DNA of 64,000 nt from Rariloculus sp965263005 (GCF_965263005.1 NZ_OZ253579.1:1488001-1552000); one strand, 5' to 3'. Shown: positions 51,778 to 61,299, counted from the stretch's first letter. Program-made: numbers and translations. Notes: a model not told the origin generated them from the sequence alone.

Positions 51778-52851
51778 TCAAGGCACGCGCCTGAAGGGCC
51801 ATCCACCGGAGACATGAACCTCGGAGACCTCGGTCGCCATAGCCCCGTCTTCGGCTGTGAAGACGAACGCAAGACCACAGCTACACTCGAACGCGGTGTC
51901 GGATAGCGCCACGAGCCGCGATTTCTCGGTCTCGGTGTTTGCGTTTCGCGTATAAGGCGGTGTCCTCAGCAGGAACAGCGCGCCGTCTTCGACCGTGACT
52001 TCCACCGCGATCGGCCTGCGCAGCCAGTATCCCTCGTACGTACCGACGTACCTGGCCAGAATCTCCGGCGCGACGTCCACGACCTTTTCGTCGGCTTCGG
52101 AGATCTCGCCGCCCCAATGACTGCGTCCCTTGGAGGACTCGTTGCAGACGGTCTCAAGCATCTCATCGTCGGCCACGAACTCCATCCGGATAAGCGCATG
52201 CAGCGGTGAATCGAACATACCGGGATCGTCGTACGTCACGTCGACCTGGATGTGCCCGAAGTCCGAGCGAAGATAGCGCTCCGTGATGCGCAGACTCTCG
52301 GTGTGCGAGAGCCCTCGGGTGTGCAGCCAGGTCTTGTCGTTATAGCCGTTGCTCTCGACAACCAGCGTATCGCCGTCCCAGCGGCCGACGGAGTAGCCCG
52401 TCCAGGTCGGGAGGGGGTCTGGCTCGAGTTCACGGCCGTCCGTGAAGATCTGGCGATAGCTCAGGTCGGCGTTGAGGATCGCGATGACGGCTGGATTCTG
52501 CACGATCCTTCGCAACCCGACCAACGTGCCAGTCAAGGTGAGGAAGCCCGGGCCACTCGGCAGGCATGAAAAGCGAGGGTCGGCTTCGAAGAAGCGTGCC
52601 TCCCGTTCAGCCATCAGCGTACGCACCGACTCCTGGAGCCTGGTCGGATCGAGCAGGTCGCCCTCCACCTCCAGTGGGACCCACAGACCCGAGAGATCGG
52701 GGTGACCATCGGCCGCGCGCGGCGCGGGTGCCGACAGATCAGGCTCGCCGTCGGCCGTGCGCGGGATGCCCGGCGTGGACAGTGTCAGCCACTGCGCCGC
52801 CAATGGCGTGGTTGCCGCCAACAAGACCAACGTCGCGAGCCGCCGTTTCAT
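51778..52851 (-). CDS. Secreted protein of unknown function with PDLSGLW motif
   Basis: The 357-residue exported protein has a signal peptide (LLAATTPLAAQ). The N-terminal part contains a duplicated motif PRTADGEPDLSAP and PRAADGHPDLSGLWVPL, seen in many secreted proteins of unknown role. The central part carries GYSVGRWDGDTLVVESNGYNDKTWL and a two-cysteine CSCG near the C-terminus. It is paired with a DUF6152 gene 93 bp upstream, an arrangement common for these two families. The function is not known. Confidence 0.7.
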   Translation of the reverse strand: MKRRLATLVLLAATTPLAAQWLTLSTPGIPRTADGEPDLSAPAPRAADGHPDLSGLWVPLEVEGDLLDPTRLQESVRTLMAEREARFFEADPRFSCLPSGPGFLTLTGTLVGLRRIVQNPAVIAILNADLSYRQIFTDGRELEPDPLPTWTGYSVGRWDGDTLVVESNGYNDKTWLHTRGLSHTESLRITERYLRSDFGHIQVDVTYDDPGMFDSPLHALIRMEFVADDEMLETVCNESSKGRSHWGGEISEADEKVVDVAPEILARYVGTYEGYWLRRPIAVEVTVEDGALFLLRTPPYTRNANTETEKSRLVALSDTAFECSCGLAFVFTAEDGAMATEVSEVHVSGGWPFRRVP

Positions 52852-52944
52852 GTTGCACCCCTCAAACTCAGAGCCGATGGCGAGATCGACTGATTCGTAG
52901 CCGCCTGTTGCAAAAGATCACTGTACGCGGTGGCTCAGTGGCCA

Positions 52945-53331
52945 TTACTCGTCCACGCTCTCCCAAAGGCGCTCACCCGTGTTTGCCATAATGACCGCCG
53001 ACGCATTGCCGGTATTGGTGCCATCCCTTGCACCGAACCCCGTCACGTCGACGATGTCGCCTTCCTTTACTCTGTCGCGTGTCCAGCCGCGCCGAACAAG
53101 ACTGTTCAGGCCGACGAGCTCGATCGCCCAGTTCTGAACGTTGCCGTCGTTGTCTTCGACGTCCATGAAGATCCAGGCGTGGGGATTCGTCCACTCGACT
53201 GACGTGACTGTGCCCGTCACCTGGATGGGCCGGTTGACGTCGAACTCGGCGGCAAAAGAATGGTGCGGCAGGGCAGGTGCGGCTGCCAGAAGCCACGCGA
53301 CACCGGCAAAAACTGAAAACACGGCTCTCAT
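52945..53331 (-). CDS. DUF6152 family secreted protein
   Basis: The 128-residue exported protein has a signal ending near AAAPALPHHSF. The DUF6152 body is EFDVNRPIQVTGTVTSVEWTNPHAWI, DNDGNVQNWAIELVG and RDRVKEGDIVDVTGFGARDG, an OB-fold-like small domain. The start chosen is ATG 53331, since the longer frame to 53490 overlaps unrelated sequence. Function is unknown, probably periplasmic. It precedes and may be cotranscribed with the PDLSGLW gene. Confidence 0.82.
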   Translation of the reverse strand: MRAVFSVFAGVAWLLAAAPALPHHSFAAEFDVNRPIQVTGTVTSVEWTNPHAWIFMDVEDNDGNVQNWAIELVGLNSLVRRGWTRDRVKEGDIVDVTGFGARDGTNTGNASAVIMANTGERLWESVDE

Positions 53332-53468
53332 GATCGGATTACCCCTGTACATCAAAAGCCACTCGAAGATGAGGACAAGCCCTATTCTATAGGACAATAG
53401 ATGGCGGACCGCAGGATAGTGAGCAGTTCGAAATCCAGCCTGGCAGCCTGTCGGACCTGGGCCTGTTC

Positions 53469-54320
53469 GTGCAAAATTCTCCAAGTCCAACCGGCAGCCA
53501 GTCCATGCATTCCCTGAAAAACTCCCTGAACAAGCGCATTTATGCCCTGCGGCTCAGCAGCGCCCGGTGCGCGCGAGTGTGGAAGGGTCGATATTGGCGC
53601 GAGCACAACGATGCGCGGGTGATCTCGTGCAGCCATTGTCCGAAGCTGTCCGGCGACCGATCTAGGTGCACGGTTCCGTTCGGGAGCCCGATTCGCAAGT
53701 GCGTCTCGGCCGCGCAAGAGGCCAATCTGCATTCCCTGAACGACAGGAACGTGCTCGAGATCGGTTTCGGCAAGCACTCGATTGCGCGGCGGCTGGTACT
53801 GGACGCAGGCGGTGCCTGGACCGGAATCGAACCGACCCTGCCGAGATCGAGGCAGGCGGCGCTGGGCACGGGCGGTTTCGGCCACGTCGCAGCGATACCC
53901 TTTCCCGACGATAGCTTCGATAGGGTCGTAGGCATCCAGACACTTGAGCACTGGGAGGAGCCGCTTCCGGACCCCGGCCTCGAAACCGACTACGCGGCGT
54001 CGTTCAGAGAACTCTTTCGCGTGCTCAGGCCGAACGGGTCCATCTACTTCGATGCACCGATACACCTGCACGGGCACGAGATGTTCATAACGGGGGATAT
54101 CGATCGCATCCGCGGCCTGTTGGATCCCGCTTTGTGGCGCGACGTCAGAATCGAGAAATGGCGAGAGAACCATGCGCCGCTCGAGCGCTATCGGGCCCCG
54201 GAGCGCGACGCACGGACCTGGGAGAAAGCGGTCACCAGTTATTCTCAGGCGCTGCTGGAAGAAATCCGCAACGAACGTTCAGCATGGTTGATTACGATTC
54301 GCGCGACCGCGCGGAAGTAG
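53469..54320 (+). CDS. Class I SAM-dependent methyltransferase
   Basis: The 283-residue enzyme (GTG 53469, or ATG 53505) has a Rossmann-fold SAM motif NVLEIGFGKHSIARRLV, an acidic strand end TGIEPT, PFPDDSFDRVVGIQTLEHW and a PNGSIYFDAPIHLHGHE region, typical of type-11 methyltransferases. An N-terminal cysteine pair CSHC within the first 60 residues may bind a metal. The substrate is unknown. It stands alone, convergent with the hydratase gene. Confidence 0.82.
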   Translation: MQNSPSPTGSQSMHSLKNSLNKRIYALRLSSARCARVWKGRYWREHNDARVISCSHCPKLSGDRSRCTVPFGSPIRKCVSAAQEANLHSLNDRNVLEIGFGKHSIARRLVLDAGGAWTGIEPTLPRSRQAALGTGGFGHVAAIPFPDDSFDRVVGIQTLEHWEEPLPDPGLETDYAASFRELFRVLRPNGSIYFDAPIHLHGHEMFITGDIDRIRGLLDPALWRDVRIEKWRENHAPLERYRAPERDARTWEKAVTSYSQALLEEIRNERSAWLITIRATARK

Positions 54321-54397
54321 CCGCGCGCCTGCACAGCAGGTATTAAGAGAACCGGCGCGTTCGATCCGGCCGTGGGCCTCCGGATACCGCGCGGGAG

Positions 54398-55237
54398 CTA
54401 TTTCGTGTCCTGAAAGTGTTCCACGCCCGGACGAAACGTCTTGTCGTCGAGGAACGCTTTCATCGCTTTGCCGCGGTTCTCCGCCGCGCCGAGGTGCAAG
54501 GCTTCACCGAGTTTCGCGTAGAGGTAATCCGCCGAGACTTCCCAGTCCATGTACTTCACGCGCTTCATGGCGAGCTTGGCCCCGCGCAGCACAGCCTGGT
54601 TCTTCCCGAGCAGCGTACGTGCGAGCTCACGCGTGCGGTCTCTCAATCGCTCCAGAGGCACCGCTTCGTTGACGAGACCCATAGCCGCGGCTTTTCGGCC
54701 ATCGAACGTCTCCCCGGTCATGGTGTAGTAAAGTGCGTTACGGTAGCCGATCGTTTCGATGGTCGCCTTGGTCACGTTGCCGGCCGGCAAAATGCCCCAG
54801 TTGATCTCCGATAGCCCGAACACTGCGTCCTGCGCGGCAATCGCAAGATCGCAGGCGACCATGGGCGTGAACGCGCCGCCGAAACACCAGCCGTTGACCA
54901 TCGCGATCGTCGGCTTCGGATAGTCGCGGAGCCTGCGCCACTGCCATTCCTCGGCGATCCGCCTCACGCTCAGGAGCACCGTGTCGGGAGCGCCGTCGGT
55001 GACGCGAAAGTACTCCTTGAGATCCATGCCGGCGGCGAACGATTCACCGGCGCCGGTCAGCACAAAAACGCCGCAGCGATCGTCGGTCGCAAGCGCGTTG
55101 ACGACGCGGAGCATTTCCTCGTTGAGCGCCGGATTCATGGCATTGCGCTTCTCGGGACGGTTCATCGTGACCCATGCGATCCCGTCGTCGAACTCGACCA
55201 ATACGTTTTCGCCCCAGGGTTCGTTGTGCGAAGTCAT
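54398..55237 (-). CDS. p-Hydroxycinnamoyl-CoA hydratase/lyase-like crotonase
   Basis: Cytosolic crotonase-fold enzyme of 279 residues. The blocks VTMNRPEKRNAMNPALNEEM, SFAAGMDLKEYF, NGWCFGGAFTPMVACDLAIA and FGLSEINWGILPAGNVTKA agree with feruloyl/p-coumaroyl-CoA hydratase/lyase, which cleaves the side chain to vanillin or 4-hydroxybenzaldehyde. Neither feruloyl-CoA synthetase nor vanillin dehydrogenase is adjacent. Divergently transcribed from the molybdenum hydroxylase gene, it might act on an aromatic or related acyl-CoA. Another enoyl-CoA hydratase activity is possible. Confidence 0.82.
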   Translation of the reverse strand: MTSHNEPWGENVLVEFDDGIAWVTMNRPEKRNAMNPALNEEMLRVVNALATDDRCGVFVLTGAGESFAAGMDLKEYFRVTDGAPDTVLLSVRRIAEEWQWRRLRDYPKPTIAMVNGWCFGGAFTPMVACDLAIAAQDAVFGLSEINWGILPAGNVTKATIETIGYRNALYYTMTGETFDGRKAAAMGLVNEAVPLERLRDRTRELARTLLGKNQAVLRGAKLAMKRVKYMDWEVSADYLYAKLGEALHLGAAENRGKAMKAFLDDKTFRPGVEHFQDTK

Positions 55238-55339
55238 CTGGCCTCCCGAAAGCCGGTGAAATTACGTTGCGGCTATGGTATACGCTTACGCTTGTCGTGC
55301 CGAACCGGGCCGGCCGGACACCGCTGGAGGAATGCAACG

Positions 55340-57754
55340 ATGGCATACGATCTGCTGGGCAAGGATTTCACGCCGCCTGACGTGCGCGGCAAGGTGACTG
55401 GGCGCGCCATGTTTGCCGAGGATTTCAGGGTCGACGGCATGGTCTTTTGCCGGCTGATGCTCAGTCCGATGCCGCACGCACGCGTTCGCGGTATCGATGC
55501 GTCGCGGGCGCTCGCGATGGACGGCGTGCTCGGCGTGCTGACCGCGGACGAGGTGCCGGCGATCCCGGTGCCCGATCTGCCGATCCTGACGAACGAGCCG
55601 ATGTTCATCGGGCAGCCGATTCTGGCCGTCGCCGCGGTCAGCGAAACGGTGGCCGCGGACGCGATCGACGCGATCGAGCTCGATCTCGAGCCCTTGCCCT
55701 TCACGGTCGATCCGCTCGATAGCCTGTTCCCGGGCGGCGCCGACGCGCGTGAGGACGGCAACGTCGTCGACAACCGCCTGACCGGTCCGCCGACGCTGAA
55801 GCACATGAAATGGACGGCGGAGGACTTCGCGTCCGCGGCCGAGGGGCAGCTCCCAACCGGGGAGCCCGCGGCGGAGTGGTCCTACGGCGATCTCGAGGCC
55901 GGGTTCGCCGAAGCGGCACTGGTCCTCGATGAGACTTTCGTGACGGCCGGCATGTCGCACCATTCGATGGAGCCTCGTTCGGCGATGGCCTATTGGGAGA
56001 ACGGCAAGTGCTTCATCTACGGGTCGACGCAGAGCCAGAGCTTCGTGCTGCCCGATCTTGCACGGCTCGTCGGTATCGATCCGGGAGATCTCGTCTACAT
56101 CGCCGAAACCTGCGGCGGCGGCTTCGGCTCGAAGGGCTCGGCCTACCCGATCATGTCTGTGCCCGCGCATATGGCAAAGAAGATCAACCGCCCCGTCATG
56201 ATGCGTATCGGCCGGGCCGAGGAGTACTATCTCGGCGCAGCGCGCACCGGCTTCCAGGGCCGGCTAAGGATGGGCTTCACGGCCGAAGGCCGCGTCACGG
56301 CCGCCGATATCTACATCGTTCAGGAAAACGGGCCGACCACCGGCTTCCCCGACTGGACCTCGGCCGGCGCGACGGTTTCGATCCTCTATCAACCTCCGAC
56401 GATGCGCTGGCGGGGCATCGCCGTGCAGACCAACACGCCGCCCCGATCCGCGCAGCGCGGCCCGGGCCACAACCAGACGGTGGCGGCGGTCGAACCCCTG
56501 ATCGACAAGGCGGCGCGCGAGCTCGGGATCGACCGCCTCGAGATCCGGCGCATCAACGGCCCGAAAATGGGCGCCGTCGTCGGCGCGAATCGCGGACCCG
56601 TGACGAGCTGCTATCTCGCCGAAGCGATCGAAAAGGGCGCCGAGGCTTTCGGCTGGGACGAGCAGGCCGCGCTGAGCGGCACGCGAAACGGCTCCAGAGT
56701 CACAGGCATCGGTGTCGGCCAGGCGTTCCATCCGGCCGGATTTTCAGGATTCGACGGACTGGTCCGGCTGACGCCCGAAGGGAAGCTCCACATCCACACC
56801 GGTGTCGGCAACCTCGGGACGTACTCGCATACCGGGACGGCGAGAGTCGCGGCCGAAACCCTGAAGTGCGATTGGGAGAGCTGCGTCGTCGAGCGCGGCG
56901 ACACGCGGCTTCATCTGCCGTGGAATATCGGCCAGTTCGGCAGCAACACGTCGTTCACGATGTCGCGCACGAACTACGTTGCCGCGATGGACGCCGTCGC
57001 CAAGCTCAAGGAGATCGCCGCGAACGATCTCGGTGGCTCTGCTGACGACTACGACATCGGCGGCGACCGCGTGTTCCTGAAGTCGGACCCGGATCGCGGT
57101 CTGACTTACGCCGAGGCGGCCGCGCGCGCGATCGAGATCGGCGGCCGCTACGACGGCCACGAGTTGCCCGATGACATCAACCCGATGACGCGCCAGTCGG
57201 CCGCGGCGCTGGCCGGCACCGGATTGATCGGCGTGGCGAAGGACAACCTGCCGCTGACGGCACAGCCGGCCGCGTTCGTCGTCGGCTTCGCGCGGATCGA
57301 ACTCGATGTCGAGACGGGCCGCTTCGACATCCTCGATTATCTCGCGGTCGCCGATTGCGGCACGGTGATTCATCCGCAGGGCCTGGCGACGCAGATCAAG
57401 GGCGGCGGCGTCATGGGTTTCGGCCTGGCAACGCTCGAGCGGCACATCTATGATCCGCAGACCGGCTTGCCGGGGACGATCGGCCTGTATCAGGCGAAGC
57501 CTGCGAGCTATCTCGACGTGCCATCGGTCATGCGGTCCGACGCCGTTGACGAGCCTGATCCGCAGAGCCCGCTGGGCACGAAGGGTATCGGCGAGCCCGT
57601 CATGGGAGCCGGGGCGGCGGCATTGCTGTGCGCGATTTCCGACGCGCTCGACGGCCACTACTTCAACCGGGTGCCCGTGACGACGGATCAGATCGTCAAC
57701 GCGCTCGCGGGAAGAGAGCAATCGCATCGGCCGCTGCAAGTCAATACCGCTTGA
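55340..57754 (+). CDS. Molybdenum hydroxylase large subunit (xanthine/CO-dehydrogenase family)
   Basis: The 804-residue Mo-binding subunit: the domain-1 start DVRGKVTGRAMFAEDF, GQPILAVAA, MSHHSMEPRSAMAYWENGK, the molybdopterin-binding region CGGGFGSKGSAYP and the catalytic-glutamate region KGIGEPVMGAGAAALL near the end. The residues in the usual AYRGAGR region read PPRSAQRGPG. Partner [2Fe-2S] and FAD subunits are not adjacent, so the enzyme must use subunits from elsewhere or a different electron route. The ATG at 55340 has GGAGGA upstream. The substrate is unknown. Confidence 0.88.
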   Translation: MAYDLLGKDFTPPDVRGKVTGRAMFAEDFRVDGMVFCRLMLSPMPHARVRGIDASRALAMDGVLGVLTADEVPAIPVPDLPILTNEPMFIGQPILAVAAVSETVAADAIDAIELDLEPLPFTVDPLDSLFPGGADAREDGNVVDNRLTGPPTLKHMKWTAEDFASAAEGQLPTGEPAAEWSYGDLEAGFAEAALVLDETFVTAGMSHHSMEPRSAMAYWENGKCFIYGSTQSQSFVLPDLARLVGIDPGDLVYIAETCGGGFGSKGSAYPIMSVPAHMAKKINRPVMMRIGRAEEYYLGAARTGFQGRLRMGFTAEGRVTAADIYIVQENGPTTGFPDWTSAGATVSILYQPPTMRWRGIAVQTNTPPRSAQRGPGHNQTVAAVEPLIDKAARELGIDRLEIRRINGPKMGAVVGANRGPVTSCYLAEAIEKGAEAFGWDEQAALSGTRNGSRVTGIGVGQAFHPAGFSGFDGLVRLTPEGKLHIHTGVGNLGTYSHTGTARVAAETLKCDWESCVVERGDTRLHLPWNIGQFGSNTSFTMSRTNYVAAMDAVAKLKEIAANDLGGSADDYDIGGDRVFLKSDPDRGLTYAEAAARAIEIGGRYDGHELPDDINPMTRQSAAALAGTGLIGVAKDNLPLTAQPAAFVVGFARIELDVETGRFDILDYLAVADCGTVIHPQGLATQIKGGGVMGFGLATLERHIYDPQTGLPGTIGLYQAKPASYLDVPSVMRSDAVDEPDPQSPLGTKGIGEPVMGAGAAALLCAISDALDGHYFNRVPVTTDQIVNALAGREQSHRPLQVNTA

Positions 57755-57889
57755 TTTCGGCGACGGTGGCATTTGCGCGGCCCAAAGGCCTTATGGTGCC
57801 TGCGAAATCGGTCCCGTGGCCGATGGCGCAGAACGTTTGCTCGCCCGGCGGGAGACTGCCGTAAACGGCGGCAGCAAAAGCGAATTGCC

Positions 57890-59047
57890 ATGAAATACTT
57901 GCCTATGCTTTGGTCGAATCTCAAGCGCAAGCCGCTGCGCGGTTTGCTGACGTGGGCTTCCGTCGTTGTCGCGTTTCTGTTGTTCGGCGTGCTCGAAGCC
58001 GTGCGCTTCGCGCTCAGCGGTGGTGTCGAACTTGCGGGGCAGGACCGGCTCATCTCGCAGCACAAGGTTTCCCTGGTTCAATTCCTGCCGCTCAACTACC
58101 TCAATCGCGTGCGCAGCCTCGACGGCGTGCACTTCGCGACCTCGAACGACTGGTTCGGGGGCGTCTATCAGGACGACCGCAATCAACTCGTCGTGATCGC
58201 GGTCGAGCCCGAATCGTTCTTCGACGTTTATCACGAGATACCTGTCTCCGAAGAAGAACAACGCGCCTGGCAGGCAAATCAGACCGGTGCGGTCGTCGGG
58301 CGCAGCGTCGCCGAGCGTTTCGGATGGGCCGTCGGTGACGTGGTCCCGATTCGCTCGAACATCTTTACGCGGCGCGGCGGCGGCGACACCTGGGAGCTCG
58401 AGATCTCGACGATCTTCGATTGGGAAGACGGCGACAACTCGGCCATCTACATGCACTACGACTATCTCAACGAGGCGCGCGAGTTCGCAATCGACGAGAT
58501 CGGTTGGCTCGTGCTCAGGCTCGAGGATCCGGACCTCGCGCCCGAAGTCGCGGCTGCGGTCGACTCGATGTTCGCCAACTCATTCGCGGAGACCAGAACG
58601 ACCACGGAGGAAGCGTTCGTGCAGGGCTTCGCGAATCAGATCGGCAACATAGGCGCTATCGTCTCCGCCGTAGCCTCCGCCGTGTTCTTCACGATGCTGC
58701 TCGTCACGGCGAATGCGATGGCGCAGTCCGTGCGCGAGCGCGTCGGCGAGATCGCGGTGCTCAGAACTCTCGGCTTTTCCAACCTCAGCGTGACGCTGCT
58801 CGTGCTCCTCGAGGGGCTCGCGATTACCGTGCTCGGCGCAGCAGCCGGACTCTGGCTTGGTTACGGCGTCACCGAGGTCATCGGGGCCAACTCGGCGCTG
58901 CAGCAATTCCTGCCGCTGATGGAGATCCCGCGGCAGGCGTTCGTGACTGGTGCGCTGCTCGCGGCGGGACTCGGCGTTCTGGCCAGCGTGCTGCCGTGTG
59001 TGCGCGTGCTGCGGCTTGAGATCACCGACGAACTTCGGCAGGTCTAG
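57890..59047 (+). CDS. FtsX-type ABC permease 3 (paralog of permease 1)
   Basis: The 385-residue membrane protein has the same size and layout as the product of 42243-43400: a helix after LKRKPLRGLLTW, a periplasmic domain with GAVVGRSVAERFGWAVGDVV, then three helices and RERVGEIAVLRTLGFS. No ATPase gene is adjacent. The TAG stop (59045-59047) is the first base triplet of repeat copy E. It probably shares the ATPase encoded at 41551 or one elsewhere. Confidence 0.88.
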   Translation: MKYLPMLWSNLKRKPLRGLLTWASVVVAFLLFGVLEAVRFALSGGVELAGQDRLISQHKVSLVQFLPLNYLNRVRSLDGVHFATSNDWFGGVYQDDRNQLVVIAVEPESFFDVYHEIPVSEEEQRAWQANQTGAVVGRSVAERFGWAVGDVVPIRSNIFTRRGGGDTWELEISTIFDWEDGDNSAIYMHYDYLNEAREFAIDEIGWLVLRLEDPDLAPEVAAAVDSMFANSFAETRTTTEEAFVQGFANQIGNIGAIVSAVASAVFFTMLLVTANAMAQSVRERVGEIAVLRTLGFSNLSVTLLVLLEGLAITVLGAAAGLWLGYGVTEVIGANSALQQFLPLMEIPRQAFVTGALLAAGLGVLASVLPCVRVLRLEITDELRQV

Positions 59048-59211
59048 CAGCCCGTGACAAAAGTCCCGCTGCATTCGACCGGCGATGCATCCCGGCCGTC
59101 TACGTTGCTCGTCAGTCGAATATTCCCGATATTCTCCCTCCTCGCGCCTTGCCGGCCGGGCGCCTCGCCGGTCTCGCTGCGACGCGGGACTTCTGCCACG
59201 GGCTGCTAGCA
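59045..59211 (+). repeat. Stop-codon-linked inverted-repeat family, copy E (long core)
   Basis: The left arm TAGCAGCCCGTGACAAAAG followed by TCCCGCTGCATTCG, and the right arm GCGACGCGGGACTTCTGCCA followed by CGGGCTGCTA, are complementary over more than 25 bases. The interior of about 110 bp is unrelated to copies C and F apart from the arms. The leading TAG is the stop codon of permease 3. The right end lies just before the ATG of permease 4 at 59215, so the element occupies the entire space between the two permease genes. Confidence 0.75.
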
Positions 59212-59214
59212 GCC

Positions 59215-60408
59215 ATGCTCTTTTCGTGGTTGACTCAGGTTGTCGGCGTGACCGCGATGAACCTGCGCTCGCTGCCCGCGCGCAGGGGGCCCTCGCTCGT
59301 CGCGATCGCCGGTATCGCCGGCGTCGTTGCGGTGCTGACAGGGATCCTGTCGATTCGCGAGGGTTTTCGTTCGGTACTCGAACTTTCAGGCCGCGACGAT
59401 GTCGCGATCGTCTTGCGCGGCGGTGCGACGTCGGAGATGTCGAGCGGGCTCTCACAGGAGCAAGCCCGCCTGATTGCCGATGCGCCCGGCGTGGTGCGCG
59501 CAGACGGCGAGCCGATCGCCTCGGCGGAGCTGTACGTGATCGTCGACGTGCCGCTCATCACTACGGGCACGCCGGCCAACGTGCCGCTGCGCGGCGTCGG
59601 ACAGCACGCAGCGGATCTCAGGCAGGACTTCAGAATTGTCGACGGACGGATGTTCAGGCCCGGTACGTCCGAGGTTGTCGTCGGCCGCGGCGCGGCACTC
59701 AGATTCGCCGGACTCGAGGTTGGGCAAACGCTGAGCTCGGGTTCCGTGGAATGGGATGTTGTCGGCATCTTCGAGGACAGCGGCAGCGTCGCGGAATCGG
59801 AGATATGGAGCGACGCGGTCGTGCTTCAGGGCGCCTACAATCGCGGCACGACCTATCAATCGGCGCGAGTCCTGCTCACCGCCGCGAGCGAACTTGCGAC
59901 CTTCGTCGACGCACTGACGACCGATCCGAGACTCAATGTCAGGGTCTTCACCGAGCGCGACTACTACGTCGAGCAATCGAGCACGCTCGTAACGCTCATC
60001 GATATCCTCGGGCAGACGATCGCGCTGCTGATGGGGCTCGCGGCCGTGTTCGGGGCGCTCAATACCATGTACTCGGCCGTGTCCGGGCGCACACGTGAGA
60101 TCGCGACGCTGTGCGCGCTCGGCTTCGGCGCCGCGCCGGTCGTGGCTTCGGTCCTCGTCGAGGCCATGCTGCTCGGCGCCATCGGCGGCACCGCCGGCGG
60201 GCTGATCGCTTACGTCGGGTTTAACGGCGTGCACGCCTCGACGATGAACTTCGCAAGCTTCAGCCAGGTCACCTTCGCTTTCCTCGTTACCCCGGAGTTG
60301 CTCGTCCAGGGCGTGCTTTACGCGCTTGCGCTCGGATTCGTTGGCGGCCTGCTGCCGAGCGTGCGCGCCGCGCGCCTGCCGATCACAGTGGGTCTCCGGG
60401 CGTCGTGA
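59215..60408 (+). CDS. FtsX-type ABC permease 4 (paralog of permease 2)
   Basis: The 397-residue membrane protein is parallel to the product of 43428-44603: AMNLRSLPARRGPSLVAIAG at the N-terminal helix, GVGQHAADLRQDFRIVDGRMF in the periplasmic part, SGRTREIATLCALGFG and PSVRAARLPITVGLRAS at the end. ATG 59215 lies directly behind the repeat element, so translation is not coupled to permease 3. With permease 3 it would form one heterodimeric set. Confidence 0.88.
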   Translation: MLFSWLTQVVGVTAMNLRSLPARRGPSLVAIAGIAGVVAVLTGILSIREGFRSVLELSGRDDVAIVLRGGATSEMSSGLSQEQARLIADAPGVVRADGEPIASAELYVIVDVPLITTGTPANVPLRGVGQHAADLRQDFRIVDGRMFRPGTSEVVVGRGAALRFAGLEVGQTLSSGSVEWDVVGIFEDSGSVAESEIWSDAVVLQGAYNRGTTYQSARVLLTAASELATFVDALTTDPRLNVRVFTERDYYVEQSSTLVTLIDILGQTIALLMGLAAVFGALNTMYSAVSGRTREIATLCALGFGAAPVVASVLVEAMLLGAIGGTAGGLIAYVGFNGVHASTMNFASFSQVTFAFLVTPELLVQGVLYALALGFVGGLLPSVRAARLPITVGLRAS

Positions 60409-60426
60409 ATTCAGGAAGTCACGACG

Positions 60427-61299
60427 TCATGACGAAGGAGTCCGTCCGGCGATCTCAAGTACGGCACGCGCGCGCTTGACGACGGGGACATCGATCACAC
60501 GGTCGTCGAGCGAGGTCGAACCGCGTCCGCGGCCTTCGGCTTCCTCGTACGCGGCGACGACCCGGCGTGCCTGCTCGATTTCCTCTTCCGATGGCGCGAA
60601 GCAGGCGTTGATCGTGTCGATCTGGGCGGGGTGAATCGCGAACCTGCCCTTGAAGCCCAGGTGCTTCGCCGCAAGCGAGTTGTCACGCAGTCCGACGGGA
60701 TCGCGGAACTTGAAATACGGCGTGTCAAACGCGAGCACGCCCGCGGCCCGCGCCGCAGTGCACAAGGCCGACCGTGCATAGCCGAGCTGCGACTCGTCGT
60801 CGAGGCGCTCGATCCCCATATCGTTCGTGTAGTCTTCGGCGCCGAACCCCGCGCCGACGATCCTCGCGCTGGCCGTCAGTATCTCGAAGCAGCGCACGAT
60901 CGCCTCCGCCGTCTCGATCCACGGGATGAGCCTGATCGTACCGGTCTCAAGGCCCGCCCGCCGCTCGAGCGCGTCAAGCCGACTCGATACGTCGGCGATC
61001 TCGCCTGGCGTGCGAATCTTGCCGATGGAGATCCCGAACACGTGGGGGCCGACGACTGCCGCGATATCATCGTTTGCCCACGGCGTCTCAAGCGCGTTCA
61101 CGCGCGGCACGACGAGCGGGGGCCGCGCGGCGAGCCGCGGCAGGAAGGACGCCACGACATCGCGCGCGTTGCTTTTCTCGGGGTCCGGGACCGAGTCTTC
61201 CATGTCAGGAACGACGACATCGGGGTCGAGGCCGAGCGACTTGCTCAGCATGTCCGGCTTGTTGCCGGGCACGAACAACAGGCTTCTCAACACGGTCAC
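60427..61299 (-). CDS. HpcH/HpaI-type acyl-CoA lyase (CitE-like)
   Basis: The 290-residue TIM-barrel enzyme has a GTG start. The signatures are RSLLFVPGNKPDML, VVVPDMEDSVP with the acidic Mg-binding residues, VPRVNALETPWANDD, IPWIETAEAI and GAGFGAEDYTNDMG. This is the CitE/malyl-CoA-lyase group, acting on beta-hydroxyacyl-CoA or related thioesters. No citrate-lyase genes CitD/CitF lie beside it. The exact substrate is unknown. It is convergent with permease 4. Confidence 0.87.
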   Translation of the reverse strand: MTVLRSLLFVPGNKPDMLSKSLGLDPDVVVPDMEDSVPDPEKSNARDVVASFLPRLAARPPLVVPRVNALETPWANDDIAAVVGPHVFGISIGKIRTPGEIADVSSRLDALERRAGLETGTIRLIPWIETAEAIVRCFEILTASARIVGAGFGAEDYTNDMGIERLDDESQLGYARSALCTAARAAGVLAFDTPYFKFRDPVGLRDNSLAAKHLGFKGRFAIHPAQIDTINACFAPSEEEIEQARRVVAAYEEAEGRGRGSTSLDDRVIDVPVVKRARAVLEIAGRTPSS

